A DNA stretch of 38,914 bases, from contig JAISXK010000029.1 in the NCBI GenBank assembly GCA_031270585.1, positions 1-38,914 of the forward strand. Direction: 5' to 3'. Below the pieces are notes generated by a model. The model searched no databases. It was not told the origin of the DNA and worked only from the letters and a program-made list of their open reading frames with translations. The stretch is from Clostridiales bacterium (lineage in GTDB: Bacteria; Bacillota; Clostridia; Christensenellales; CAG-138). Position 1 is the stretch's first letter. Every line of letters begins with the position of its first letter. The translations under genes and the position numbers were made by a program. Positions 8,206 through 16,188 of this stretch are shown one piece after another.

Positions 8206-10290
8206 ATGTCTGAAGCAACGGAACTTTTTGGAAGCATGGTGTTCCACCGCGGGGCCATGAAGGTAAGGCTTCCCAAGGATGTCTATCACGTGCTGCAGGA
8301 TACCATCCGCCTCGGAAAGGAGCTTGACCCCGCCATTGCGGACGTGGTGGCAAACGCCATGAAGGATTGGGCGGTTGAAAAAGGCGCCACGCATTTTACC
8401 CACTGGTTCCAGCCCATGACGGGCATTACCGCAGAAAAGCACGACGGGTTTTTGTCGCCCTGCAAGGATGGCGGCGCCATGATGGAGTTTTCCGGCAGGG
8501 AATTGATTAAGGGGGAGCCGGATGCCTCAAGCTTTCCATCGGGCGGGCTGCGCGCTACGTTTGAGGCGCGCGGCTACACGGCGTGGGATCCTACCAGCCC
8601 CGCGTTTATCAAAGATGAAACGCTCTATATCCCCACCATATTCTGCGCCTATGGCGGCGAAGCGCTCGATAAAAAAACGCCGTTGCTGCGCTCTATGGAA
8701 GCGCTCAACAGGCAGGCGCTGCGCATCCTGCGTCTGCTGGGGGATACCGCCACACGGCGTGTCATGAGTATGGCCGGCCCCGAACAGGAGTATTTTTTGG
8801 TGGATGAGGCGCTTTTTGCCCAACGGCCTGATCTGAAATTTTGCGGCAGAACGCTCTTTGGCGCGCCCCCGCCCAAGGGGCAGGAACTGGAAGACCATTA
8901 CTTCGGCGCGCTCAAACCCCGCGTAAAGGCTTTTATGCGCGATCTGGACAGGGAACTGTGGCGTGTGGGCGTGCACGCAAAAACCGAGCACAACGAGGTG
9001 GCGCCGGGACAACACGAGCTCGCCACCATATACTGCAACGCCAACACTGCGGCGGATCATAACCAGCTCGTGATGGAGCTGATGCAAAAAATCGCGAAGC
9101 GCCACGAGCTCGTTTGCCTGCTGCACGAAAAGCCCTTTGCGGGCGTAAACGGCAGCGGCAAGCATAACAATTGGAGCCTGGCCACCGATACCGGCGTAAA
9201 CCTGATGAACCCCGGCGCCACCCCGCAGGAGAACCGGCAGTTTTTATTATTTCTTGCCGCCATTATCCGCGCGGTGGACGAGCATCAGGATCTGCTGCGC
9301 CTGTGCGCCGCTTCCGCAGGCAACGACCACCGCCTGGGCGCCAACGAGGCGCCGCCCGCCATCGTATCCATATTTTTGGGCGACGAGCTATACGGCGTGC
9401 TGCAGGCGATTATAAACAAAGAGGAGTACCAGGGCGGCCAATACGAGGATATGGCCATGGGCGTGGACGCGCTGCCGCATATCCCGCGGGATACGACCGA
9501 CCGCAACCGCACATCCCCCTTCGCGTTTACGGGAAACAAGTTCGAATACCGCATGCTGGGCTCCTCCTTTTCCATCGCGGGGCCGAACATGGTGCTCAAC
9601 ACCATCGTGGCGGATGCCCTGCGGGAGTTTGCCGACACGCTGGAGGGTACGCAGGCGCTCGACCACATGCTCGGCAAGTTGGTTCGCCGCACGCTGCGTG
9701 ACCACGGCCGTATACTTTTTAACGGCAACAACTATACAAGCGATTGGGTGGATGAAGCCAAAAAGCGCGGCCTGCTAAACCTTGCTTCCACGGTGGAGGC
9801 GCTGCCGGTATTCACATCCGAAAAAAGCATCGCGCTCTTTACCCGGCACGGCGTGTTCAGCGAGACGGAAATACGGGCGCGCCATGAAATACTGCTGGAA
9901 TGCTATTGCAAAACCATTCACATCGAGGCCGCCACCGCGCTCATGATGCTGCGCGGGCAGATAGCGCCCGCCATAACGCGGTATATGGGGGAACTTGCGG
10001 CCTGCATGGCGCAGCAACAGGCGTTCGGCGCGGATATTACCGCAGAACAGGCGGCGCTTATGCGGCTATCCTCATTAAAAGCCGCCATGTATGAAGCGTT
10101 TCACACGACGGAAGATGCCGCCGGCGCCGTTGCCGCGCTTCCCGATGCCGAGGCCCGCGCCAAAGCATACAGGCAAACGGTGCTGCCCGCCATGCAGGCC
10201 CTGCGCGAAGCCGTGGACGCGCTGGAGCAATTGCTGCCGGAGGATTGCTGGCCGCTGCCGTCTTACGCAAAACTTCTGTTTGACGTGTAG
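8206..10290 (+). CDS. glnN: Glutamine synthetase, type III
   Basis: Condenses glutamate and ammonia to glutamine using ATP. At 694 residues it is the long type III form (GSIII), recognised by FGSMVFHRGAMKVRLPKD at the N-terminus, FSGRELIKGEPDASSFPSGG, GPEQEYFLVDE with metal-binding glutamates, TEHNEVAPGQHE, and NGSGKHNNWS in the catalytic domain. AAAGGAG lies upstream of the ATG. It sits between two glutamine-consuming enzymes (asnB and pyrG) in one transcription unit, so glutamine supply and use would be co-expressed, with asparaginyl-tRNA status as the likely signal through readthrough from the T-box leader. No separate promoter is evident in the 40-base gap. Confidence 0.96.
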   Translation: MSEATELFGSMVFHRGAMKVRLPKDVYHVLQDTIRLGKELDPAIADVVANAMKDWAVEKGATHFTHWFQPMTGITAEKHDGFLSPCKDGGAMMEFSGRELIKGEPDASSFPSGGLRATFEARGYTAWDPTSPAFIKDETLYIPTIFCAYGGEALDKKTPLLRSMEALNRQALRILRLLGDTATRRVMSMAGPEQEYFLVDEALFAQRPDLKFCGRTLFGAPPPKGQELEDHYFGALKPRVKAFMRDLDRELWRVGVHAKTEHNEVAPGQHELATIYCNANTAADHNQLVMELMQKIAKRHELVCLLHEKPFAGVNGSGKHNNWSLATDTGVNLMNPGATPQENRQFLLFLAAIIRAVDEHQDLLRLCAASAGNDHRLGANEAPPAIVSIFLGDELYGVLQAIINKEEYQGGQYEDMAMGVDALPHIPRDTTDRNRTSPFAFTGNKFEYRMLGSSFSIAGPNMVLNTIVADALREFADTLEGTQALDHMLGKLVRRTLRDHGRILFNGNNYTSDWVDEAKKRGLLNLASTVEALPVFTSEKSIALFTRHGVFSETEIRARHEILLECYCKTIHIEAATALMMLRGQIAPAITRYMGELAACMAQQQAFGADITAEQAALMRLSSLKAAMYEAFHTTEDAAGAVAALPDAEARAKAYRQTVLPAMQALREAVDALEQLLPEDCWPLPSYAKLLFDV

Positions 10291-10299
10291 GAGGTATGG

Positions 10300-11898
10300 A
10301 TGACAAAGTATATTTTTGTAACCGGCGGGGTGGTCTCGGGGCTTGGCAAGGGGATCACCGCCGCATCCCTGGGGAGGCTGCTCAAGCAAAGGGGATTGCA
10401 TGTGACGGCGCAGAAGCTTGATCCCTATATGAATGTCGATCCCGGAACCATGAGCCCCTACCAGCATGGCGAGGTTTTCGTTACGGATGATGGCGCGGAG
10501 ACCGACCTGGACTTGGGGCATTACGAGCGCTTTATCGACGAAAGCCTGACGCGGCTTTCCAACCTGACCGCCGGCAAGGTGTATTGGAACGTATTGAGCC
10601 GCGAGCGCGCGGGAGGTTACCTGGGCGAAACGGTGCAGGTGATCCCCCATATCACGCAGGAGATAAAGGCGTTTATCTACGCGGGCGCGCAAAGCAGCCA
10701 TGCGGATATTCTGATCGTTGAAATAGGCGGCACGACGGGGGATATCGAAAGCCAGCCGTTTTTAGAGGCTATCCGCCAGGTATCGCTGGAAAAAGGGCAC
10801 GAGAACTGTTTGTTTCTTCATGTAACGCTTGTTCCTTATTTAAAAAGCTCGGGCGAACACAAATCCAAGCCCACGCAGCATTCCGTAAAAGAACTGCGGG
10901 CGATGGGCATCTCGCCGGATATCATCATCACCCGCGCGGACGAACCGCTCGACGACAACATCAAAAGAAAGATAGCCCTGTTCTGCAATGTGGCGCCGGA
11001 CTGCGTGATTGAGAACACCACGCTGCCATCCTTATACGGCGCGCCCCTTATGTTGCACCGCCACGGCCTGGACGAAGTTGTGTGCCAAAAGCTTCATGTA
11101 TCCGTTCCCCGGCCGGATTTGACCGAGTGGCTGACGATGGCCGGCAGGATGGAAAAACGGGGGGAAGAAGTCACCATTGCTATAGTGGGCAAATACGTAA
11201 AGCTGCATGACGCGTATCTATCCATTATAGAAAGCCTGCACCACGCGGGGTTTGAAACGGGCGCGCAAGTAAACATACGCTGGGTGGACAGCCAAACCGT
11301 CACGGAGGAGAATATCAGCGAAGTCATGCGGGGGGCGCATGGCGCTATCATCCCCGGCGGGTTTGGCGACAGGGGTATAGAGGGCAAAATTATCGCCTGC
11401 CGCTTTGCGCGGGAGCGCGATATCCCCCTGCTTGGCATTTGTTTGGGCATGCAGATGGCCGTTATAGAATATGCCCGGCATGTTTGTAAGCTTGCGGGGG
11501 CAAATTCCACCGAGTTTGACGCGGACTGTGCGCACCCTGTTATCGATTTTATGCCGGGGCAGACAGGCGAGGTCAATAAGGGGGGTACCATGCGCCTCGG
11601 CGCTTACCCCTGCGAGATCACGCCAAACACCCTGCTGCATAAGCTGTATGAGCAAAACGAAATCAGCGAGCGCCACCGCCACAGGTTTGAGTTTAACAAC
11701 AAGTACCGCGACACCATGGCGGCACAGGGGCTTGTGATAAGCGGCGTCTTTCCCGGCGGCGGTCTTGTGGAAGCCATAGAGCTTCCTTCCAACCGTTTTT
11801 TTGTGGGCGTGCAGTTCCATCCCGAGTTCAAAAGCCGCCCCAACAGGCCGCACCCCTTGTTTATGGGGTTGGTTCGCGCGGCGTTGCAAACAACATAA
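10300..11898 (+). CDS. pyrG: CTP synthase
   Basis: Converts UTP to CTP with glutamine or ammonia as nitrogen donor. The N-terminal synthetase domain begins MTKYIFVTGGVVSGLGKG, containing the ATP-binding loop. The C-terminal class I glutaminase domain has GICLGMQ with the nucleophilic Cys, and the late FHPEF His/Glu pair. The 532 residues match the family. The glnN stop codon overlaps the AGGAGG of this gene. A nearer ATG at 10296 is in another frame and gives no CTP synthase, so 10300 is the start. It ends 9 bases from the convergent ahcY stop with no room for a separate terminator. Confidence 0.97.
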   Translation: MTKYIFVTGGVVSGLGKGITAASLGRLLKQRGLHVTAQKLDPYMNVDPGTMSPYQHGEVFVTDDGAETDLDLGHYERFIDESLTRLSNLTAGKVYWNVLSRERAGGYLGETVQVIPHITQEIKAFIYAGAQSSHADILIVEIGGTTGDIESQPFLEAIRQVSLEKGHENCLFLHVTLVPYLKSSGEHKSKPTQHSVKELRAMGISPDIIITRADEPLDDNIKRKIALFCNVAPDCVIENTTLPSLYGAPLMLHRHGLDEVVCQKLHVSVPRPDLTEWLTMAGRMEKRGEEVTIAIVGKYVKLHDAYLSIIESLHHAGFETGAQVNIRWVDSQTVTEENISEVMRGAHGAIIPGGFGDRGIEGKIIACRFARERDIPLLGICLGMQMAVIEYARHVCKLAGANSTEFDADCAHPVIDFMPGQTGEVNKGGTMRLGAYPCEITPNTLLHKLYEQNEISERHRHRFEFNNKYRDTMAAQGLVISGVFPGGGLVEAIELPSNRFFVGVQFHPEFKSRPNRPHPLFMGLVRAALQTT

Positions 11899-11907
11899 AG
11901 GGGAAGG

Positions 11908-13149
11908 TTAGAGCCCGTTCCAGCTTGCCATATACGCTTCCTGCCTGTCGCTGATTAGATCGATGGTGTATCCGTCGTATTTTAGCTTGCGGCGGGCTAC
12001 GTCCATATCTATTTCATACGGCACGGAAATGATGCTTTTTGTGGGGCGCCGCTCTACCAAATACCGCGCGCAAAGCGCCTGCACCGCAAAGCTCATATCC
12101 ATAATCTCCACGGGATGCCCATCCCCCGCCGCCAGGTTGACCAACCGCCCGTCGCCCAGCAGGGAAAGCGTGCGCCCGTTTTGCAGCGTATACCCCTCGA
12201 TATTGGGGCGTTGCCGCGCGGTCTTCACGGCGACGCGTTTTAAGGCGGCTACATCCACCTCCACATCGAAATGGCCGGCGTTGCAGAGCAGCGCGCCATC
12301 CTTCATGCGCCCAAAATGCCGCTCGGTGATGACATCCCGGCAGCCCGTTACCGTTATGAATACGTCGCCTGTCACGCACGCGTCGTCCATAGGCATCACG
12401 CGGTAGCCGTCCATCACCGCCTCCAGGGCCTTCACAGGATCCACCTCGGTAATGATCACATGCGCGCCCTGACCGGCCGCCCGCATGGCCACGCCCTTGC
12501 CACACCAGCCGTAGCCGCTCACGACCACGGTTTTGCCCGCAACCAGCAAATTGGTTGTACGGTTGACGCCATCCCACACGCTTTGGCCGGTGCCGTAGCG
12601 GTTATCAAACAAATGCTTGCATCTGGCGTCGTTCACCAGCACCATGGGGAAGCGCAGCGCGCCCTCTTTATGCATGGATACAAGCCTGCGCACGCCGGTG
12701 GTCGTCTCTTCGCAACCGCCGATCACATTTTCACACAGCTCCGGAAAATCGTTGTGCAGCGCGTTGACAAGATCGCCCCCGTCGTCGATGACGATATCGG
12801 GGCCCGCCTGCACCGTCCGGCGGATGTGGCGCGCATATTCTTCCGGCGTGGCGGCGTGCCAGGCGTTTACCTCCATGCCCTCCTCGGCAAGCGCGGCCGC
12901 AACGTCGTCCTGCGTGGAAAGCGGGTTGCTGCCCGTTACATGCATGATGGCCCCGCCCGCCGCCAGCACTCTGGAAAGGTGCGCGGTTTTTGCCTCCAGG
13001 TGCACCGAGAGGGCGATTTTTATCCCCTTAAAGGGTGCAAGCCCGCAAAATTCCTCAAGTATGCTGTTCAACACGGGCATATGCGCCCGTGCCCATTCAA
13101 TTTTTTGTTTGCCGCGCGCGGCAAGGCCAATATCACGTATTTCGCCCAT
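11908..13149 (-). CDS. ahcY: Adenosylhomocysteinase-family hydrolase (archaeal/Thermotoga-like type)
   Basis: NAD-dependent hydrolase that splits S-adenosylhomocysteine, or its deaminated form S-inosylhomocysteine, into homocysteine and a nucleoside. Landmarks are SVHLEAKTAHL (about 48-58), SNPLSTQDDVAAAL (about 74-87), the NAD loop GYGWCGKG, and NIEGYTL. The substrate region reads HLEAKTA where animal and proteobacterial enzymes have HMTVETA, and the C-terminus ends YMASWNGL without the KPxxYRY tail; both features go with the shorter archaeal/Thermotoga-like group. The ATG at 13149 is chosen (413 residues): GGGAGG lies 4-5 bases upstream, while the earlier in-frame ATG precedes that site. 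mtaD lies 52 bases upstream on the same strand, so the two probably act in sequence. Confidence 0.93.
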   Translation of the reverse strand: MGEIRDIGLAARGKQKIEWARAHMPVLNSILEEFCGLAPFKGIKIALSVHLEAKTAHLSRVLAAGGAIMHVTGSNPLSTQDDVAAALAEEGMEVNAWHAATPEEYARHIRRTVQAGPDIVIDDGGDLVNALHNDFPELCENVIGGCEETTTGVRRLVSMHKEGALRFPMVLVNDARCKHLFDNRYGTGQSVWDGVNRTTNLLVAGKTVVVSGYGWCGKGVAMRAAGQGAHVIITEVDPVKALEAVMDGYRVMPMDDACVTGDVFITVTGCRDVITERHFGRMKDGALLCNAGHFDVEVDVAALKRVAVKTARQRPNIEGYTLQNGRTLSLLGDGRLVNLAAGDGHPVEIMDMSFAVQALCARYLVERRPTKSIISVPYEIDMDVARRKLKYDGYTIDLISDRQEAYMASWNGL

Positions 13150-13201
13150 AAATCCTCCCGGTTTCAATATCATTTAAACCGCGTGGCCCTCACGCCATAT
13201 T

Positions 13202-14488
13202 TTAAAGCAACGCTTTTCGTATCCGCGCCACTTCCGCGTAAACCCGTTCCTCATCTATGGTTTTTATGTTTCCCTTTTCCATAACAACCTGCCCGTCGAT
13301 CAGCACGGTTTCCACCTCCGCCCCGCTGGCCGCGTATACAAGCGACGCTGCGATATCGTTTATGGGCTGAAACTGCGGGCAGTCCAGGTTAAGCAGTATG
13401 ATATCCGCGAGCGCCCCCGGCTGCAGGATACCCGCCGCTCCCCGCAAGCCAAGCGCATCGGCGCCCGCCGCCGTAGCGCAGTGCAGCACGCGCCTTGCCG
13501 GCAAAACCCTGGGGTTTTTGGTGAGGCCCTTATGAATCAAGGACAGCGTACCCATCTCTTTAAAAAGGTTCAGGTTGTTGTTGCTCGCCGCGCCATCCGT
13601 GCCGATGCAAACGTTTATGCCGGCGTCGATTAATCTGTCCGCCGGCGCGAAACCGTTGCCCAGCTTCATATTGCTGATGGAATTTATGGCGACGTTTACG
13701 CCGCGCGCTTTTAAAATGTCGATATCCCCCGGCGTTAGATACACGCAATGCGCGGCGACGGCGGGCGCGTCAAATAAGCCCAGCCGCGCCACATATTCCG
13801 TGGGCGTGCAACCGTATTTTTGCATGGCTGTGTCAAACTCGTTTTGCGTTTCGGCAAGATGTATGTGCACGCGCATCCCGCGCTCTTGCGCCAGCTCCGC
13901 GATATGGCGCAGCAGGCGCTCGCCGCAACTGTATATGGCGTGCGGGCCCAGCGCGCAACGCAATCTGCCGCCGTATGGTTTGCAAGCATCCTCATCTTCA
14001 AACAGCTCGTTAAGGTGCCGGATCGCCGCGGGATCGTCCGGCCCTTCCCCCGCGATACCGCGGGAGAGCACCGCGCGCATGCCGCTTTTTGCGGCGGCGC
14101 GCAGGCATTGGCCCTTGAACATATGCATATCCAAAAAACAGGTTGTGCCGGATTTTATCATCTCCAGGCAGGCAAGCAGCGTGCACCAATAAGCGTCCTC
14201 GGGCGCAAGCATATCCTCCTTTGGCATGATTCGCCCAAAAAGCCACTCGTCGAAGGCAAGATCATCCGCGTAGTTGCGGAATATGGTCATATACGCATGG
14301 GTATGGCAGTTGACAAGCCCCGGCATGGCAAGCTTACGCGCGCCGTCTATCACCCTGTCCGGCACGAAGCCGGGGGGCTTTTTGCCCACAGCCAATATGG
14401 TGTTGCCCGCGACGCTGATATCTCCCGTTTGCACGAACCCTCCGGCGCAATCCGCAAGTATGGCCGCGCCCTTTATAAGCGTATTCAT
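13202..14488 (-). CDS. mtaD: 5'-methylthioadenosine / S-adenosylhomocysteine deaminase
   Basis: Amidohydrolase-superfamily, metal-dependent deaminase acting on S-adenosylhomocysteine and related adenosine compounds. Metal ligands are visible: HTH at 62-64 in LVNCHTHAYM, a His in HIHLAETQ, AAHCVYL, and the Asp of GTDGAASNN. SGTTCFLDM and the 428-residue length fit the MtaD/TRZ-ATZ group. The ribosome site is weak (AGAAGAGAA before the ATG). It is the first gene of a two-gene unit with ahcY. Deamination before hydrolysis gives S-inosylhomocysteine, the route described in Methanocaldococcus; its use here is inferred from the pairing. Confidence 0.92.
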   Translation of the reverse strand: MNTLIKGAAILADCAGGFVQTGDISVAGNTILAVGKKPPGFVPDRVIDGARKLAMPGLVNCHTHAYMTIFRNYADDLAFDEWLFGRIMPKEDMLAPEDAYWCTLLACLEMIKSGTTCFLDMHMFKGQCLRAAAKSGMRAVLSRGIAGEGPDDPAAIRHLNELFEDEDACKPYGGRLRCALGPHAIYSCGERLLRHIAELAQERGMRVHIHLAETQNEFDTAMQKYGCTPTEYVARLGLFDAPAVAAHCVYLTPGDIDILKARGVNVAINSISNMKLGNGFAPADRLIDAGINVCIGTDGAASNNNLNLFKEMGTLSLIHKGLTKNPRVLPARRVLHCATAAGADALGLRGAAGILQPGALADIILLNLDCPQFQPINDIAASLVYAASGAEVETVLIDGQVVMEKGNIKTIDEERVYAEVARIRKALL

Positions 14489-14537
14489 GGTGCTTCTCTT
14501 CTTTCGTTATATACTGCCGCCGCGCGGCCTGTATACC

Positions 14538-14566
14538 AGTATATAGGATATCGCGCAAAACGACAA
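14538..14566 (-). promoter_or_regulatory. Promoter of mtaD-ahcY
   Basis: On the minus strand TTGTCG (14561-14566), a 17-base spacer and TATACT (14538-14543), about 50 bases before the mtaD start. A second overlapping TATAC copy in the -10 region makes a small dyad. Confidence 0.6.
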
Positions 14567-14663
14567 TCCGGTTGGCGTTTTTTCGGCAAGCCAATCAAAC
14601 GCGCGTACACAATCGACCAGCAGAATAAGAACCCGTTCTCAACAGACACGGCATTTATCCGCA

Positions 14664-14704
14664 TGCTATAATAGGGTGAACGCCCGTGTTTATTGGGAAC
14701 GGGC
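14664..14704 (+). promoter_or_regulatory. Extended -10 promoter followed at once by a terminator-like hairpin, before cobQ
   Basis: TGCTATAAT (-10 at 14667-14672) has the extended -10 TGC; no good -35 is present. About 10 bases later GCCCGT (14682-14687) can pair with ACGGGC (14699-14704), followed by TTTT. The hairpin would form at the 5' end of the cobQ transcript and could terminate or protect it. The stretch 14630-14672 resembles the sequence before the transposase fragment at 34877 (AGAACCCGT near the start, TGCTATAAT near the end). Confidence 0.45.
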
Positions 14705-14739
14705 TTTTGAATTCTCGCAGGCGATAAAAGAGGCGCTCT

Positions 14740-16035
14740 ATGGCTAAGGCAATTATGGTTCAAGGCACAATGAGCAACGCGGGCAAAAGCATACTCTGCG
14801 CCGCGCTGTGCCGGATTTTTAAACAGGACGGCTATCAGGTCGCGCCGTTTAAGCCGCAGAATATGGCTCTTAACTCGTTCATCACCGACGAAGGTTTGGA
14901 GATGGGCCGCGCGCAAGCCGTACAGGCGGAAGCGGCGGGCGTTTCTCCAAGCGTGAGAATGAATCCGATTTTGCTAAAACCAACGACGGACACAGGCTCA
15001 CAGGTAATTGTAAACGGCGTCGCCCGCGGGACTATGTCCGCGCGTGAATATTTCAAAATCAAGCGGTCGCTCATTCCCGACATCATGAACGCCTATCACG
15101 CGCTTGCCGCCGCGTTTGACATTATTGTCCTGGAAGGCGCCGGCAGCCCTGTTGAACTCAACCTGAAATCGGACGATATCGTGAATATGGGTATGGCCAT
15201 GCGCGCAAAATCGCCTGTGGTGCTTGTCGGCGATATTGACCGGGGCGGCGTGTTCGCGCAGCTTTTCGGCACGGTAAAACTGCTCGAACAAAGCGAACAG
15301 GCCCTTGTTAAGGCGTTAATCGTAAATAAGTTTCGGGGAGACGTTACCCTTTTCGGCGATGGGAAAAAAATGCTTGAAGAATTGACGGGCAAACCGGTCG
15401 CGGGCGTTGTGCCGTACTTAGATATAGATATTGACGATGAGGACAGTCTGTCCTCACGCCTTGAGAGCAAAGAGGGGAATATCGCCGTTATCCGTTTGCC
15501 TAAAATTTCTAACTTCACCGACTTCACCGCGCTGAAATCGGTGCGGTATGTGTCAAAACCATCCGAACTCGGCGAGCCGGAAATGGTTATACTTCCCGGA
15601 ACGAAAAACACAATCGCAGATCTGGTCTGGCTCAGGCAAAGCGGTCTTGCCGATAAGATAATTGAATTGGCGCGGCGCGGCGTTAAAATTTTCGGCATTT
15701 GCGGCGGGTATCAAATGCTCGGCGAGAGCATATCCGACCCCGAAGGTATCGAAGGCGGCGGCGAGGCGACCGGGCTTTGTCTGCTCCCAATCAAAACCGT
15801 GCTCTCGGCACAAAAAATAACAAAGAGGACCGAAAGAGGCTACGAAATACACCACGGCGTATCGACCTGTGACGCGTACACGCGCGGCAATGTTTCGGGA
15901 ACCTACACGCACGGCGTATTTGACACGCCCAGGTACAAACTCCATAAAGAAAAGCAGTATGATTTACTTGCCGAAGGCGTAAGGGCCGCGCTGAATATGG
16001 AACTGATTTATAAAATTTTGCGGGCGGGCATATGA
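14740..16035 (+). CDS. cobQ: Cobyric acid synthase, shortened form
   Basis: Glutamine-dependent amidase that converts adenosylcobyrinic a,c-diamide to adenosylcobyric acid in B12 synthesis. The N-terminal ATPase domain has VQGTMSNAGKS, FKPQNMALNS and DIDRGGVFAQ; the C-terminal triad-type glutaminase domain has FGICGGYQMLG (Cys321) and GTYTHGVFD (His391). At 431 residues it is clearly shorter than the usual 480-510. The missing stretches lie near residues 361-366, 374-380 and 396-399, where usual family members carry extra loops; the frame stays open and the motifs remain, so it may be a natural loop-trimmed form. No other cobalamin gene is nearby and no B12 riboswitch is seen. Its stop codon overlaps the ATG of a short stub gene. 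Confidence 0.93.
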   Translation: MAKAIMVQGTMSNAGKSILCAALCRIFKQDGYQVAPFKPQNMALNSFITDEGLEMGRAQAVQAEAAGVSPSVRMNPILLKPTTDTGSQVIVNGVARGTMSAREYFKIKRSLIPDIMNAYHALAAAFDIIVLEGAGSPVELNLKSDDIVNMGMAMRAKSPVVLVGDIDRGGVFAQLFGTVKLLEQSEQALVKALIVNKFRGDVTLFGDGKKMLEELTGKPVAGVVPYLDIDIDDEDSLSSRLESKEGNIAVIRLPKISNFTDFTALKSVRYVSKPSELGEPEMVILPGTKNTIADLVWLRQSGLADKIIELARRGVKIFGICGGYQMLGESISDPEGIEGGGEATGLCLLPIKTVLSAQKITKRTERGYEIHHGVSTCDAYTRGNVSGTYTHGVFDTPRYKLHKEKQYDLLAEGVRAALNMELIYKILRAGI

Positions 16036-16091
16036 AGAGAGCACGTTTGGCGCCCGGTAAAACAGAACGCATAGGGTACTATGAAGCATAG
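16032..16091 (+). pseudogene. Stub of a gene coupled to cobQ, cut at a dispersed repeat
   Basis: An ATG overlaps the cobQ stop (ATGA), the usual sign of translational coupling, and opens a frame of 19 residues (MKRARLAPGKTERIGYYEA) that ends in the TAG inside GAAGCATAGTACG, a copy of the dispersed repeat. The most economical reading is that a longer cobQ partner gene lost its remainder at the repeat. Nineteen residues are too few to name the gene; it could also be chance. Confidence 0.4.
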
Positions 16092-16098
16092 TACGCCA
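16076..16098 (+). repeat. Dispersed repeat copy 2 with a local perfect hairpin
   Basis: GAAGCATAGTACGCCA (about 16083-16098). Here the repeat also forms GTACTATG-AAG-CATAGTAC (16076-16094), an 8-bp perfect inverted repeat with a 3-base loop. Confidence 0.6.
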
Positions 16099-16114
16099 CT
16101 CTTAAAAGAAAGAA

Positions 16115-16162
16115 ATACCACACATGCGCTTAAAGCAAACCCCCTATCGCGCCGTGTGGTAT
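16115..16162. terminator. Long-loop stem between convergent cobQ and hppA
   Basis: ATACCACAC (16115-16123) pairs with GTGTGGTAT (16154-16162), a 9-bp stem with a 30-base loop that has an internal GCGC pair. It lies between convergent gene ends (16091 and 16189), where a bidirectional terminator is expected. No U-run follows on either side, so the role is uncertain. Confidence 0.35.
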
Positions 16163-16188
16163 ATAGAGTACCGGTTACCGGCCTGCGG

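Noticed and set aside
12271..14671. Two long plus-strand frames (12271-13284 and 13820-14671) over ahcY and mtaD
   Set aside because: Both are opposite complete enzymes and show no domain.
14489..14739. Cobalamin riboswitch before cobQ
   Set aside because: The predicted leader is only about 60 bases and no B12-box-like sequence is seen.
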